Assembly: GCA_024336345.1 (NCBI GenBank) | Contig: JANFOG010000007.1 | Span: 558,001-622,000 of the forward strand | DNA length: 64,000 nt | DNA from: Mariannaea sp. PMI_226 | Taxonomy: Eukaryota > Ascomycota > Sordariomycetes > Hypocreales > Nectriaceae | Direction of reading: 5' to 3' | Shown here: positions 21,953 to 33,479 of the stretch, one piece after another | Position numbering within the stretch: position 1 is the stretch's first letter | Layout of the letters: every line of letters starts with the position of its first letter | The notes under the pieces: generated by a model | Told to the model about the DNA's origin: nothing | The model's input: only the letters and a program-made list of their open reading frames with translations | Databases searched by the model: none | Made by a program: the position numbers and the translations under genes

Positions 21953-24093
21953 TTAGCTAGGCAGACGGGGATAATTAAAGAACCCGAATACATCTACGTA
22001 ATCTAATTCAATTAAGGATGTTTCTTGTGTCCATGTATCTTCAAGACTGCTTGATCTTGCCAATGAAACTGTAGCAGCCAGCTCGTATGCGCAACTGGGA
22101 AAGATCTCATTAGCATGCATCGTTGAAAACGAAACTGGCACCACCTACCATCTCATTTTGGCAAAAGTATTATCTCCATGCCGGCCCTGCTCTATAAGGC
22201 GGCTCAGAGTGGCCGAATAGCCAGAGGCAACGTTCCAGTAGCGCCCCATCTCTCTCAGAGTAGCAATATAGAAGTCAATCTTAGATTCAACCTCACCACC
22301 CACAGCTGCAGCGTGCACTAGTAACAGTCTTGCTGACACCCAAAGCGAGAATGCAAAGTGCGGACCCAAAAGAGAAAGACTATCGGTTTCTAGCACATTT
22401 TGAGCAATACTTTGAAGGCTATCCACAGCGGAAAGACACGTTTGCATAGCTCGAAAAGATGATGTGAAGATTGGAGATGTCGCTATTGGATATGCTGCAG
22501 CAGAGTTGAGCCGAATAAGTGACGTTACAAAAGCCGCGTGCAGCATAATCCAATTGACAACTCTAGCGCCTGGATCCGAGTGGCAAAGCAACGACATCTT
22601 GCCGTGATCTCCTGGAAGATTATGCAGCCATGACCATAGCTCTTGATCTAGTGATGTGAAGGAGTTTTGCCAGGTTTGCACTTCATCTTCGGAGAAAATG
22701 TCAACTGGAGTCTTGAGAAAATTGTCGACGCGGCTAAGAATCCGCAGAACTTCACAATGGTATGAGAAACTTCCGAGATTCTCAGTATTGCTATTGCTCG
22801 TAAGGTCATCGGTTGTCCCCAACGAAGAAGCTCTCGTCTCGACCGGTATCCCCGACAACCATAAATCGTAGCGGCACGGAAGACACCTTTTCATGTCTTC
22901 TTCTATCATCATAAATTTTGAAGATGTTGCAAGGGTCGCATATCGATCTAAGGCATATACTACCCAGCAAAGCCTCCTTCGTCCCTCATCTTCAAACCAA
23001 GACGTGGGCTCTGGAAGTATGGTGTTTCGTGAACTTTTCAACAGAGTGTCTTGCGTCGAGAGGAAAGCCTTCCTCTCAACATGGAGATCGAGTTGAAGCA
23101 CATTTCTGGTTATCAAAGCCAAGAAATTCCAATTTGAACCACTTGTTGTTCCTAGAACGTCTATATAAAGTATTGTCAGAGCCTTTAAGCTGGAGAGGTT
23201 GGTTTCGTCAATGCTGTATAATTTGACAATCTTGCTAGAGATGGCATGAAACCTTTCTCTCTCTGGAGGCTTGAGACGAGGATCTGAAAAGAATCTAAGT
23301 GTTGTTGCGATAATTGCATGGAGCACGACTCGTTCTCCTTCTGTGATGGAAGTTGAGCCAAAGTAAGTGGCAAAGGTTGCTTTCCTGTCCAGTATCGGGC
23401 ACCAAGTGTTGATGTGCTTGAAGAAAAGGTCGACGATAGCGTACAACATGTCGTGTGGAGGAAGATCCGGATCCGAGGTCAACGTGATTTCTTGATGAGA
23501 AGTGGTTGAAGTCACGGGTCTTCTCAACCAGTCCACATTATGAGACCAACCCAAGAAATGATTTGGATCTGGTGTAGTGGTATCTCTATCATTTGTGAGC
23601 TGGGGGGACTCAAGACCCGGTAATTTTAATGGAAGACTGGTGCTATTCGGGCTTTCGCTATGTGTCACATCCCTGAGCATTGGAGGCGAGTGCTCATTGC
23701 CTTGGCCATGATGTTTGATGTGGTCGTCCACCCGCTGCCGAACGTCATTAACGAGGGCATCCAAGTAGCCTAGTCTGGCTGCAAATTCGGGGTTTGGCTG
23801 GCTGTCACCACCTGGTTTGCGTCTCTCTCTATAGACACATTGACGGTGATTGCGCATACACCATGAGCATGTAGGCTTTCCACGATCACATTTTACCTTG
23901 CGTACTCTGCACAGTTCGCACCTTGACAAGTTAGTCAAGCATCTCATGCAGGAATGTGCTAAAAATCAAGAACATACGAAGTGTTTAGCGTTGGTTCCTT
24001 TTTCTTCTGGAAACTCGAACTCTCTCCGATAGTGTCATCGATATCTGGAGGTGCTTGGCCTGGTAAAAACTCTTGTGACATCTCGTCACCCAT
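21953..24093 (-). CDS. Zn2Cys6 transcription factor
   Basis: Nuclear zinc-cluster regulator of about 676 residues from three exons: 24093-23978, 23921-22149 and 22094-21953. The first intron interrupts the start of the cluster; after splicing it reads CELCRVRKVKCDRGKPTC, then SWC and a final Cys in NHRQC. A helical linker and the fungal-specific TF domain follow (LFFKHINTWCPILDRKATF, GRRRLCWVVYALDRY). The last exon is supported by a 54-bp intron ending in TTTCCCAG. It restores a LDYVDVFGFFNYPRLPS C-terminus that resembles the conserved end of this TF group; unspliced, the frame stops at once. Its neighbours on the same strand are the glycerol-related genes, which may be targets, though that is only positional inference. 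Confidence 0.83.
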
Positions 24094-25355
24094 GGTTTGC
24101 GGAGTCTGGGATGCGATGAGATAGGCTGTCCAGTACCATGAGATCGACAATGTTGTACACCCACCTGTTCAGCCTCTATGCCTGCCATCTCGTACATTAA
24201 TAAAGTACCAAATAGCGAACTCTCAGTCGTTCCCCCCCTGGATACACTCCTTTACCCAGATTTGCAAATATATCTCCTGAACACTTTCTGTGGGGGTTTT
24301 TTTATACCAAGGGCTGAAACAAACGTCCTCAAGCAGCTCAGTGGAGCGTTCCATGCAGCTTAGAGTGATGAATCTGATCACAACATCACTTTTCACTCGC
24401 CGTTTTAGACTTTGCAAATAGTCATCGATTGTGTATTCTATTACGAGAAAGAAAATGAGCTACGTATTCTCAGATGATGATACAATCAATCTAATATCTG
24501 GATAGGGGAATAAGTTAGTGCACGGCTATGGTTTTCTCCTCTACGTCCCGACAATAGTGCCATTTGCACCAGACCATCGGGCGCTTCTCAACACGTGGCA
24601 ACCCGTTCCTAGCTCGGGGTTGCCGCGCTTAGTGAAAGGTGAAAGGCCTTCACGGGAGGCTCACTTTTGAGCTCATGCATGTCTGACAACACATAGTTGA
24701 GTCAGATACTCCTTGCAGGTTGGGCATTAAGGGCGCGATTCCCAGTTCTCTGAGTCGCGTTAGATCATCTTGAGGATCCGTAGGTCTAGGTGGAATTTGG
24801 GCTGGTTCTCCCTTCTCCGCACGTAGCGAGTCATTTTTAGATCGCATACCGGAAGGCCACGAACTAGCGCAGATGATGTGCACTAAGTCGAGGCAGAGGG
24901 ATTCTACTCTACTATATTTGAGTTCAACATTGCATGGGCGTTGTTTTGCGTTTTTGACTTGCCGTTGTAGGCCAACATTAGCCCTTGCAATCTGAGTTGG
25001 TGTTGGGTGTCTTACATTGACTTGAGGCTATCTGGGGCACCAAGCATAACCCTCGTTTCAGCTGCAGGCACTGGCTGGATGGCAAAGCAGCCAGCCCGGG
25101 GTCCTATTCATCCGAGTTAGGTAGGATGGATGACGAAATTTGTATTCCGCAAATCATTCAAAGCACGACATTCACTGTTGATCGAATTTGGTAAGGTTGC
25201 AAGTGTTATTGACTATCTGGATCTGAATTATCTTGAGAGCTTGGTCTGTGGTTCGAAATCGGCAGATCAGCTATATAACCTTTTAAAACTTGTGTCTCTG
25301 ATCAGCCATTCCATCTCTCAGTTCGATGACGGAATCTTTCACTCGACAGAGCGGG
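24094..25355. other. intergenic region
   Basis: About 1.26 kb. It holds the promoter of the Zn2Cys6 gene and the 3' flank of the aquaglyceroporin gene. Minor open frames at 24223-24417 and 24650-24883 have no recognisable content. Confidence 0.45.
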
Positions 25356-26435
25356 TTAAACAGCCGAGCCAAGATTAGACCTGTGCCCATTGATGCACTT
25401 AATGAATTTCCCAAGTCCCATGTAAGGGCAATTAATGGGACTTTGACCTGTGTAAATGAAAACATCATACAAAAGGCCTCCAAAAACACAACCCATGAAG
25501 GGCGCTACGACAGGAACCTTGGAGTAAAAGTTAGCGTTAGCTTGCTAGGCGATGTTAGTTAGGAGGACCAAATACCCAGAAATAATAATCCCCAGCAGTC
25601 CATACATCGGCCCCATAACCAACAGCGTAGGACATCAGTCGAGGGCCAAGATCTCTGGCCGGGTTGATGGCATAGCCAGTGTTGGAACCAAAACAGGCAC
25701 CAATACCATAAACAACAAAGAATAAGCCAAGGGGTGTCAAGTTACCAGCTCCAATATTCCCATCATCCAAGAGAGCATATAGACAGAATACAAGAATGGC
25801 GCTGCCCACAAATTCGTCGGAAAATTGGCCACCTTTGGTCAGGAATGGTGCAGAGTATGTGCAGAAGATGCCAGCCGTGGATGTTTCAAGTCCAACGGTA
25901 CGGATACCAGCACCACCTTCAAACACGTCTATAGCGGACTTGTAGTTGCCATATACGATAAGAGATCCAACCATAGCACCAAGAATCTGAGCAGTCAAAT
26001 ATATTGGGAATTTGCGCCATGGAAACTGTCGAAAGATGCAGTTCGTGAGGGTAACAGCCGGGTTGAGATGGGCACCGGAAATTCCGCTGCAGTAAACGCC
26101 AATCATAACACCCAGCCTATTAATTATGATTAACGCAAGTACAGAGAGAGGAAGATGGAAACCACTTACGCCCAGCCCCAGTTGATATTGCCCCAGTCAC
26201 CCTTGTCACCTCTGCCCAAGACCACCTGTGCAACAGAACCGTCACCGAAAAGAATCAGAATCATGACTCCGAAGAATTCAGAAAATGGTTCACGCATGAA
26301 ACTTCGGATTCTGACCCAGATAGGAGCCGGTCCATCCGTCAAGGAGCATTCCATTGGTGATTCTCCATGAGAGACAGCGCTAGCCAAATCTTTACCCTCG
26401 ATGGGATGTTTATCATGACTTAATTCAGGTGCCAT
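25356..26435 (-). CDS. aquaglyceroporin (MIP family, Fps1/GlpF type)
   Basis: Plasma-membrane channel for glycerol and water. Three exons, 26435-26170, 26116-25576 and 25517-25356, give 322 residues. Both pore boxes are present: HLNPAVTL in the first half and YAINPARDLGPR in the second. The Asp after the second NPA and the Gly/Ala-rich surroundings fit the glycerol-conducting subgroup. The first exon holds the cytosolic N-terminus and the first helix (FSEFFGVMILILFG). The last exon begins VPVVAPFMGCVFGGLLYDV, the conserved sixth helix; without splicing, the frame ends at 25555 before that helix. The next gene on the same strand is a dihydroxyacetone kinase, so the pair could handle glycerol import and downstream use. 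Confidence 0.92.
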
Positions 26436-27340
26436 TTTTTGAAGATAACTTGAATATGTGGATTCGGAAAAAGAAAATTTGGTGTAATTTTTGCCAAGTG
26501 TGAATATCAAAATATTGATGGTCTGAGACAATCGCTATTTTTGATCACAAAAACTGGTGAGATGGGCAAGACGAGCTGGAGAGAGGGAGTTGAACGGGTT
26601 TTTTAATCCAAAATAAAGAAACATATGACAATAAAGTTGATGGGCTTAGACTGCCCCTGAGCCTCTTAGGTCACTGCTACTTTAAACCCTCCCTGGAGTT
26701 ATAATTCTCATACTGATCCAGTCGTACCCACTAAGTTACCTCTGCAAATCTCAAGATAACCTTGGGCTCAGCTTCGCGGTTCAGGAAGCGTGGGGGTTAA
26801 TTGGCAGCCAACTCGGCATTTCAAGCCCGAGGTGGCCGAGGGCTCTTTGTCCCTAACGAGATACCCTCTCACCCATGCTGCTTACATATCCCCTTTACCT
26901 CCATCACAGCATGGAAGATGATCCGATTATTCAATAGACTAAGCGGCGTCACATTGTGCTGTTTGCAAAGCACACCCCCGCGGCATCAAAACGGGTGAAC
27001 ATATTTTGGAGGATGAAACTCAGCATACCAATTCCAGACTAGATGTGGGAGGAGAACATCATTCGTTATTATCAAAACAATGCGGTATTTCAAAATCAAC
27101 AGACTCCTATTCATTCTAACACGTAGAGGAACCGAGCGATTTTGCATGCTACAATAAACATAAATATTATAGCGTACTATTTCAATAATACTGCAAACAT
27201 GATTAATAAGGCCTCTTTTTTAGAGAGAGGGGACAAGTTTTGTCATTGTTGGTACGAACTGGACTATCTTCTGATTCGCTACAGAACTACCAAAACAGCA
27301 GGGATGACCATCTCTTTCATCTCTTTTGCAGCTCATCCAC
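26436..27340. other. intergenic region
   Basis: About 900 bp between the aquaglyceroporin start and the dihydroxyacetone kinase stop, both minus strand. It holds the channel promoter and the kinase 3' flank. AT-rich from about 27080 to 27240; nothing further is seen. Confidence 0.45.
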
Positions 27341-29165
27341 TCAGGCTTCACTAGCAGGTCCGAGGCCAGCAAGCCCAAGGAAAAAACAAGCCAGTCCCCA
27401 TGCCCCAGGGTCAGGTACCTCCTGAAATCCCGAACCACCAACATAGACCGTTCGACCTAGACTAGCCCTCATGCCCTTGGTCCTCCTCGCGCCTGCAAGC
27501 GCCGCCTCTGCCGCTTTGTCGACTTTACCAGTTGCCCCAAGGACTTGAACAAAAGGATGCAGTGCATCAACTAGTGTCCTGTCACCGGGTTTGGCTGGCG
27601 TGTACTTTGACAAGGCATCACAGCTCTCCTGTAACGCCCTAGCCCACATTTGAGCAGTGGCGTTTCCAGCAGGTAGAGCACTTAAAGACTGCACAAGAGC
27701 ATGCAGGAAGATTGTGTAAAGGGCACCAGATGTGCCGTCCATTGTCTTCTCGACTAGAGGTACCAAGGTTGCCACGTCGACCACGACATCTCCTGAGAAG
27801 CCGTGTTGCAAAATGAAATCCAAAAGTACTAGCTGTGTTAATTGTCTGGCAAAATGTCTTGAAAGATCGAAACTTACCTTCAGCTCCTCGTTTTAATCCC
27901 ACACCACAATCACCGTCTCCAACTATGGTATCATACTTTGTTACCTCCGGCTCAGCAAGAATCACTCGCCTAAGAGCATTCTCAAGTGCTCTCTTGGTGG
28001 CAGTGGGATCTAGCCTCAGGCCGGTCGGTTCGGCACTACGTATAGTTAGTGCTTGGTGGTGCTTTATTGCATCTTGCTTCTGGCTCTTCGCTCCCCAGTG
28101 GGCCGATACCAGAGCTGCCCATCCTGTAGCTTGACAGGGGTCCTCTAGTAGCTCTATCATGCTCGCTCCTTTGACCCCAGTAGGAACCACATTGAGCAAT
28201 GATAAGCTGAATCCCAGACCGTTTAGACTCGTCATGAATGTGCCACTGAGGACGCGGACAGGGCGAATGGAGTAGTTTTTCTCCAGCTGTCTCACTACCT
28301 CAGTCGTGATGGCACTCATCTCAAGGATGCTCACACCGCCAAGGTTGTTGACAAGGAGAACTACCTCAGTTGAATCAACTTTAAGGTAAGCCCTGTCTTG
28401 GTCAGCCTGGGACAGGAGCCGAGCCAGCATCAGCTCTACCAACTCTGGCAACTCGGCTGTTCGCTTGCCTGAGCCAGGTTCATTATGGATGCCCATGCCT
28501 ATTTCGACTTCTCCGACCTTAAGTTTATGTTCCTGGTCCATCTCAGACGCGTCATGACCAGGGACATGAACATGCTCCAGGCTTGCTCCAATACTGACAA
28601 GGTTCTCGGTAACCAAGCGTCCCACATGATAGACCGTCTCAAGGTTTGCACCCCTGGCGGCAAGGGCGCCAGCAATCTTTTGTACTAAAACAGTACCAGC
28701 AATGCCTCGCCGTCCAACTTTGCCGCTCTTGGTGCGGCCAACTCCAACATCATCTGCAACAATGAGCATTCTGACATTGAGGCCCGCAGACTTTGCCTGT
28801 TCGACGGCAACGCCAAAGTTGAGGACGTCCCCTGTGTAGTTCATTACAACTACAAGGATACCCTCTCTGGCATCAACGTGACTCGTCAATGCATGGCGTA
28901 CTTGCTCAGTGTTGGGAGATGCAAAAATTGTCCCGGAGACAGCAGCGGTCAGTAAGCCAGGGCCAACGAATGCGGCAAAAGATGGCTCATGACCAGCACC
29001 GCCGCCACTGACCAGTGAGACTTGGCTTCCTTTTTGTGCCAACGGTACTTGATAGATAATTTTATTCTCAGAATCAAGGGCCACAGCTGGATTTGTGATA
29101 GTGATTCCATGTAGGGCATCATTGACCAGCTTGGTAGGGTCGTTGACAAAGTGCTTAGTCGACAT
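27341..29165 (-). CDS. DAK1: dihydroxyacetone kinase (DhaK-DhaL fusion)
   Basis: ATP-dependent kinase that phosphorylates dihydroxyacetone (and glyceraldehyde) to feed glycerol breakdown into glycolysis; cytosolic. Two exons, 29165-27878 and 27828-27341, give 591 residues, the normal length of the single-chain eukaryotic enzyme. The DhaK half contains GGGAGHEPSFAAFVGPG, with a substrate-contacting region, and later the VGRRGIAGTVLVQKIAGA and NNLGG motifs. The DhaL half contains YDTIVGDGDCGVGLKRGAE, whose aspartates bind the Mg-ATP, and then DGTSGALYTIFLHAL. The 49-bp intron falls just after that Asp-rich motif. It lies in tandem with the aquaglyceroporin, about 900 bp apart on the same strand, which supports a role in glycerol or dihydroxyacetone use and detoxification. 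Confidence 0.93.
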
Positions 29166-30179
29166 GATGATTTAACAAATCAATGATATTCCAGAGGAAA
29201 AAAGTATGATGGCAATTGTTTATAACAAGTCACAACTGTATAAAGCTGGATAGAACAAGAATAGCACGAGGTATACAATGATTCCCATCATTCTTATGTA
29301 TTTCTTATCCTATGCATGCCGTAGAGCGACACGATGCCTAAATCCAAGAAGTTGTCCTGCTCGCTACCTCGCTGTTGATTGTCCGAATGGTAGACAGAGC
29401 CACGTGGGAATCCACACGCTAGTCCACCGAGAAGAAACTAATCGATCTCACTCCTTGCTGCCATTACCCTGGTGATATCAACTCAACGCTGCGCCATGCA
29501 ACATGAGCGGAGGCTAAACGATACGTTTTGGAGACTAGAGTGGAACCATATCTGGTATCATCACCTCTAGGGCTGAGGGCCATCTGAGAAGGTCGCCCAG
29601 GAACTTCCAGGTTGATTTACGCCAACTCAGTTCGTCAGCCACAGGCCACCAAACTGCGAAGTGGGACTGCCCGTGAACACGATGATACTGCAGTCGAGTT
29701 CAGTCGTCGAGTCATGATACGCATAAGAATAAAACTAGGCGTGTGGAGGGTGACTCCCGCATGCATCACCACGTGGAAAAAATCTCAAGAGCTCGACAAA
29801 CAATTCCAAAACAGGATTAATGGATTATTGCCTCGTCAAGTAGCGCTTGAGATGTGCATTAGTGTGACCTCTTACTGTAATATGACTGTCAATCGTGGAG
29901 GTGAACGGATGAGCCGGACGAGCTGAGGAACTCGCCAACCCAGGCCCACCCAACAGCGCTGGCTGAGGTTACTAGTCATTCATTACCCCGCACAAATCTA
30001 TTCTACTCTGGGGAAGTGTCCTTTCGACCTTGAACGGCGTTTGTGGGGTGGCAGTAGATGCCTATGCAACGGTGTTGCAGGCTCCGCTTTGCTTAAGAGT
30101 GTGAATGCAGCCGCAGAAGTAGACCTTGATTTCACACGTCTCATATTATTATTTTTCCATTCCTTTGACGCTTCACACA
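29166..30179. other. divergent intergenic region
   Basis: About 1 kb between the starts of the dihydroxyacetone kinase (minus) and the membrane protein gene (plus), so it holds both promoters. A plus-strand frame at 29612-29926 has no recognisable domain. No clear regulator sites were identified. Confidence 0.45.
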
Positions 30180-31388
30180 ATGTCAAATCGAGGATTCCTC
30201 GTTCCTGACCGTTATGTCTTTGACGTCCCAAACGCTGTCGACATGAACTTGTCTAGCATTTTCTGGGGTTTCTCCCTCGCCATTGCGCTGTTCTCTGCGA
30301 TCAGAGCCGCCAGGCAGTCCAACGAAACATGGAAAAGGAAGCACAAATTAACTGCATATGTTGTCATGATCTGGGTCGAATGGATCGCAAGCATGATTAT
30401 CGGCGCTCTTGCTTGGTGCTACCAGCGCCAGTATGTTCGAGCCAGGTTCGTCAATTACCCATATTTCAGTGGCTCAGACATTGTCTGACCAGGACTGCAG
30501 TTTTCAATTATTGTTTGTCACAGGTACAGCCTTCTCGATCATGATCTGATCTGATCTGATACGTCTGCTGATATTAAATGCTCAAGCCTGTTTCTGGTCC
30601 ATTCAAATCCAGTTACTGATGCAAATCATAATCAACCGTATCGCAATCCTTATGACGTCTAGCCAAGAAGCCACTCGCTTGAAATGGGCCGTGTTCGGTC
30701 TCTTACTCCTCGTTAACATCAGTGTTCTGGTCATATGGATACCAGCTCAGCTTCAGATATCATCCTACTGGGTTCGGATCAATGACGTATGGGACAGATG
30801 CGAAAAGGTCATCTTCTGTCTTGTCGATCTCTCGTTGAACCTGCGATTTGTATACCTCGTTCGAACACGTTTGATATCTCATGGCTTGTCCAAGTATACT
30901 CCTCTATTTCACTTCAATTGTGTCATGATAGGATTTTCTATTTCCCTTGATGTAAGCCGTCGCTGGAATTGCAACTTCTGGAGAATAAATTTGCTGACCC
31001 CTGACCAGATCGTCTTGATTGGACTCATGTCACTGCCTAGCAAACTTGTGTAAGCACAGAAAGTTTGGTTTCTTAGCTCGTCCTATTAACATATGTGAAA
31101 TTTAGGTACCTTCAGTTCCACCCGGTAGCATACTTGGGAAAACTCTTTATCGAAATGAACATGGCTGATCTCATTGCAAAAGTTGCAAAGGCATCAAACC
31201 CTAGCAACACCCAAAGGCATAGCCAAAGATTACGAGGATATTCAATCCATGATGAGAAATCGCCCAATGAGCGTATTTATGGTACATGCGAGATGGCAGC
31301 ACCTCGAAGGATAGCTTTTGCAGAGGGTGGCGCCCAAAGCCAAGGTAGTTTAAAGTCAGGGCCTAATTACTGGCAGATCCAATGTTAA
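30180..31388 (+). CDS. multi-pass integral membrane protein of unknown function
   Basis: Five exons, 30180-30445, 30501-30523, 30587-30951, 31009-31049 and 31106-31388, give about 325 residues. The layout matches a fungal membrane-protein family with seven hydrophobic segments: MNLSSIFWGFSLAIALFSA, TAYVVMIWVEWIASMIIGA, FQLLFVTACFWSIQIQLLM, WAVFGLLLLVNISVLVIW, a helix around VIFCLVDLSLNLRFVYL and further segments. The C-terminal tail (about 240-325) is hydrophilic and cytosolic-looking. The second exon is only 23 nt but is needed to keep the third helix in frame. The function is unknown; the fold could be receptor-like, but no Pth11 CFEM domain or ligand motif is visible. Confidence 0.75.
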
Positions 31389-31450
31389 ACTCGCTCTACG
31401 AATTTTTCTTTACTGTTAAACTCTGGCTTTGATCTTTGTGACAGGCGGAT

Positions 31451-31823
31451 TTAGTCGGTCACATTTGAGTAGGTGGTCGCAAACTGACCCTGAAGGCGAC
31501 ACCCCCAAACCTCGAAAAGTGTACCATAGCCTCCAGTGATGGAAGCCAATCTGTGATCGACGTATGCTTATGCCGTAATGCTCTCGCCATGAAATATCAG
31601 TATTAACGGGCAATCGCATCGGAATAGAGCTCGGAACGCAGCCTTGGCACCTTTGTCGTTGACAGCACTGCAATTGACATTGGTGTATTGACCGCCACAC
31701 AGCTGCGCAGGCACTTTGTAGAGTGCATCTAAATTGGGTTGTTCCTTTGAACTATAAGTGGCAGTTTGTGTATATGCTGGAAATGCGTGTAGGAATAATC
31801 AATCAATCAATCAATAGATACAT
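31451..31823 (-). CDS. small secreted cysteine-rich protein, signal-peptide region disturbed
   Basis: Two blocks of coding sequence are joined by a clean 57-bp GT-AG intron (31551-31607). The upstream block reads AYTQTATYSSKEQPNLDALY, then QLCGGQYTNVNCSAV and FRCDC. The downstream block reads ASITGGYGTLFEVWGCRLQ and ends SNVTD at 31451. The mature part would have five cysteines and the look of a fungal secreted effector. A hydrophobic FLHAFPA stretch sits before it like the end of a signal peptide. The only nearby ATG (31821-31823) is separated from it by four TTGA units (31799-31814), which throw the frame and add stops. So the gene may be broken by repeat expansion, or may use an unseen upstream exon. 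The start is therefore uncertain. Confidence 0.45.
31799..31814. repeat. tetranucleotide microsatellite (TTGA)x4
   Basis: Four perfect TTGA units on the minus strand (TCAA on plus) lie at the 5' end of the small secreted protein reading frame. Sixteen inserted bases shift the frame by one. Confidence 0.8.
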
Positions 31824-31934
31824 AATAATCTCCCCTAATGCGAATAAGACTCCCAGAAAATAAGAATATCCACACAACTCTTCTTCGTGCACCAAGAACC
31901 CGAAAAGGGTTACATCTCTTTCCAATGCGAGGTC

Positions 31935-32294
31935 CTAAAAAGCACAGGCGAATGATTTAAAACCATAGTCCCAGTCTGAGGCACAATTATCCCCATACAA
32001 GTCCGCCTGTTTAGCTGTACCACCACCATTACGCTCAGTGTAAAACGTGCAAACGCAGATAGTGGGGCTATTACAATCTGCAATTTTGGCACTGTTTAAT
32101 CCATAAGTGTTGTCGATATTGACAGGGTCAATATAATAGAGACTGTTGTCCGGGCTTCCTATTGTCTCAGTAGGATCGGAATCGCATCCACCATCAGAAT
32201 GGAAAGTAACTGTAATATTGCGAGGGTCGGCAATAGTGGTAGTGGCACAAAAGATGGCCAGTGCAAGACTGCGGATGCTGCAAATTTTCAACAT
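31935..32294 (-). CDS. small secreted cysteine-rich protein
   Basis: Single-exon frame of 119 residues. A signal peptide is clear: a basic start (MLKICSIR), a hydrophobic core (SLALAIFCATTT) and a likely cut after TIA, before DPRN. The mature protein of about 97 residues has six cysteines (in GGCDSD, IADCNS, TICVC, DNCAS and FACAF), enough for three disulfides. It is rich in Asp, Asn and Gly. No catalytic motif is seen, so this is best treated as a candidate secreted effector or extracellular protein of unknown role. It lies just upstream of a second, unrelated small secreted protein on the same strand, next to an AT-rich gene-poor stretch. Confidence 0.72.
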   Translation of the reverse strand: MLKICSIRSLALAIFCATTTIADPRNITVTFHSDGGCDSDPTETIGSPDNSLYYIDPVNIDNTYGLNSAKIADCNSPTICVCTFYTERNGGGTAKQADLYGDNCASDWDYGFKSFACAF

Positions 32295-33479
32295 GTTGAG
32301 TTGGAGAACATTAAAAGGGCTTTAAAAAGGGGGATTTAAAGGTCTTGTGCCATGGACATAATGTAGATAGAGAAGATTTTCACGAAGGACCAAGCAAAGG
32401 CTATATATCGTTACAATCGTTAGGCGCTTCTGTGTGATAGACGTCAGCAGCCGTCTGGCAGGCACTGGTCCGTGGGTGGGCTGGTTGTGCTGCGATAACT
32501 ACATGTATGTAGTTTCTTCAAAGGGAATGGCGGTTGACATGCTTAAATTTGATTCCAAAATTAACTTCTCATCTGTGCCTTAGCGTTTAAAAGATGTATA
32601 AGGCAGAGTGACCTTGGTCATATAAAGATAAGTAACTGAATACCTAACCCGGTAGATATGGAATCACTCAAAAAGAAGATTATGATCGGCGCATCTTGCG
32701 CTACTCTAAGTATAGCCAACTCTGTATAATTGCAGGGTCATATTAGGTCTAGACCGCATAGGCTGCGCCTTTCTACTGCTGGTATCTCGAATCTACCCTT
32801 AAATATTACCTGCCTTGACGCGCTATTCAAGAACTATGAAACATAGTTGGATTGTACTATGTAAGACTAACTAACTTCCTTACAGTGCAACATTCCTCCT
32901 TCGTGCGGGTTAAAGTATCCCTAGATCAGTACTCTTTTTCCTTCTTCTGCTAATTAAGGCCATTTGTCTCTATTAAAAAAAAAAACAGAAAAGGCTTCGA
33001 TACCTTTGAACCCCAAGAACCGGGTTGTGTTTGTTTTTACATACTTTTTATCTAGACTAGGGGGCATTGACAACGCGTTAATTAAGTGGTATTTTTCCTC
33101 CAAAAAATTTCATGGTCATACGATTTGGCTGATGATGATGCGGGGAGGATGTTCCACCATGATATTCTGCACTTTGTGATTTTGCTTTGTTGTAAGCAGG
33201 CAAGGCAAGCCGGCTCAAAACTCGGCCCAAGAACAGGGAGAAGCGAGACACGATATTTCTGTCAGGGAAATCCGATGTTAGGTAAAGTACTGATGCCTTT
33301 CCACTTTGATAGACGGCAAACCCTGCAAGTTTTGACGACTCTATAAGTTCATTGTCAGCACCCATTCAAGCTTACCCTGTAATGTAGTTGTGATTAAAAA
33401 GTCTTTCAATATATAATTGATAGGAAAGTGCTAATATCAATGAGCTATGTTAAAAATTACAGTGTAAATATTCCTCATC
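32295..33479. other. AT-rich, gene-poor stretch
   Basis: Nearly 1.2 kb with high TA content and no supported coding sequence. It could be promoter plus degraded repeat sequence of the kind left by repeat-induced point mutation, but no element ends were recognised. Frames at 32964-33365 look like chance. Confidence 0.4.

Noticed and set aside
24650..24883. Minus-strand frame of 77 codons
   Set aside because: No domain, no clear start context, proline-rich by chance; nothing around it suggests missing exons.
27639..27877. Continuation of the dihydroxyacetone kinase frame without splicing
   Set aside because: The straight frame gives a non-conserved Arg-rich tail, whereas splicing 27829-27877 restores the DhaL domain.
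32295..33479. AT-rich block as a transposon remnant
   Set aside because: No terminal repeats, target-site duplication or transposase fragments could be recognised by eye. A dinucleotide RIP calculation would be needed.
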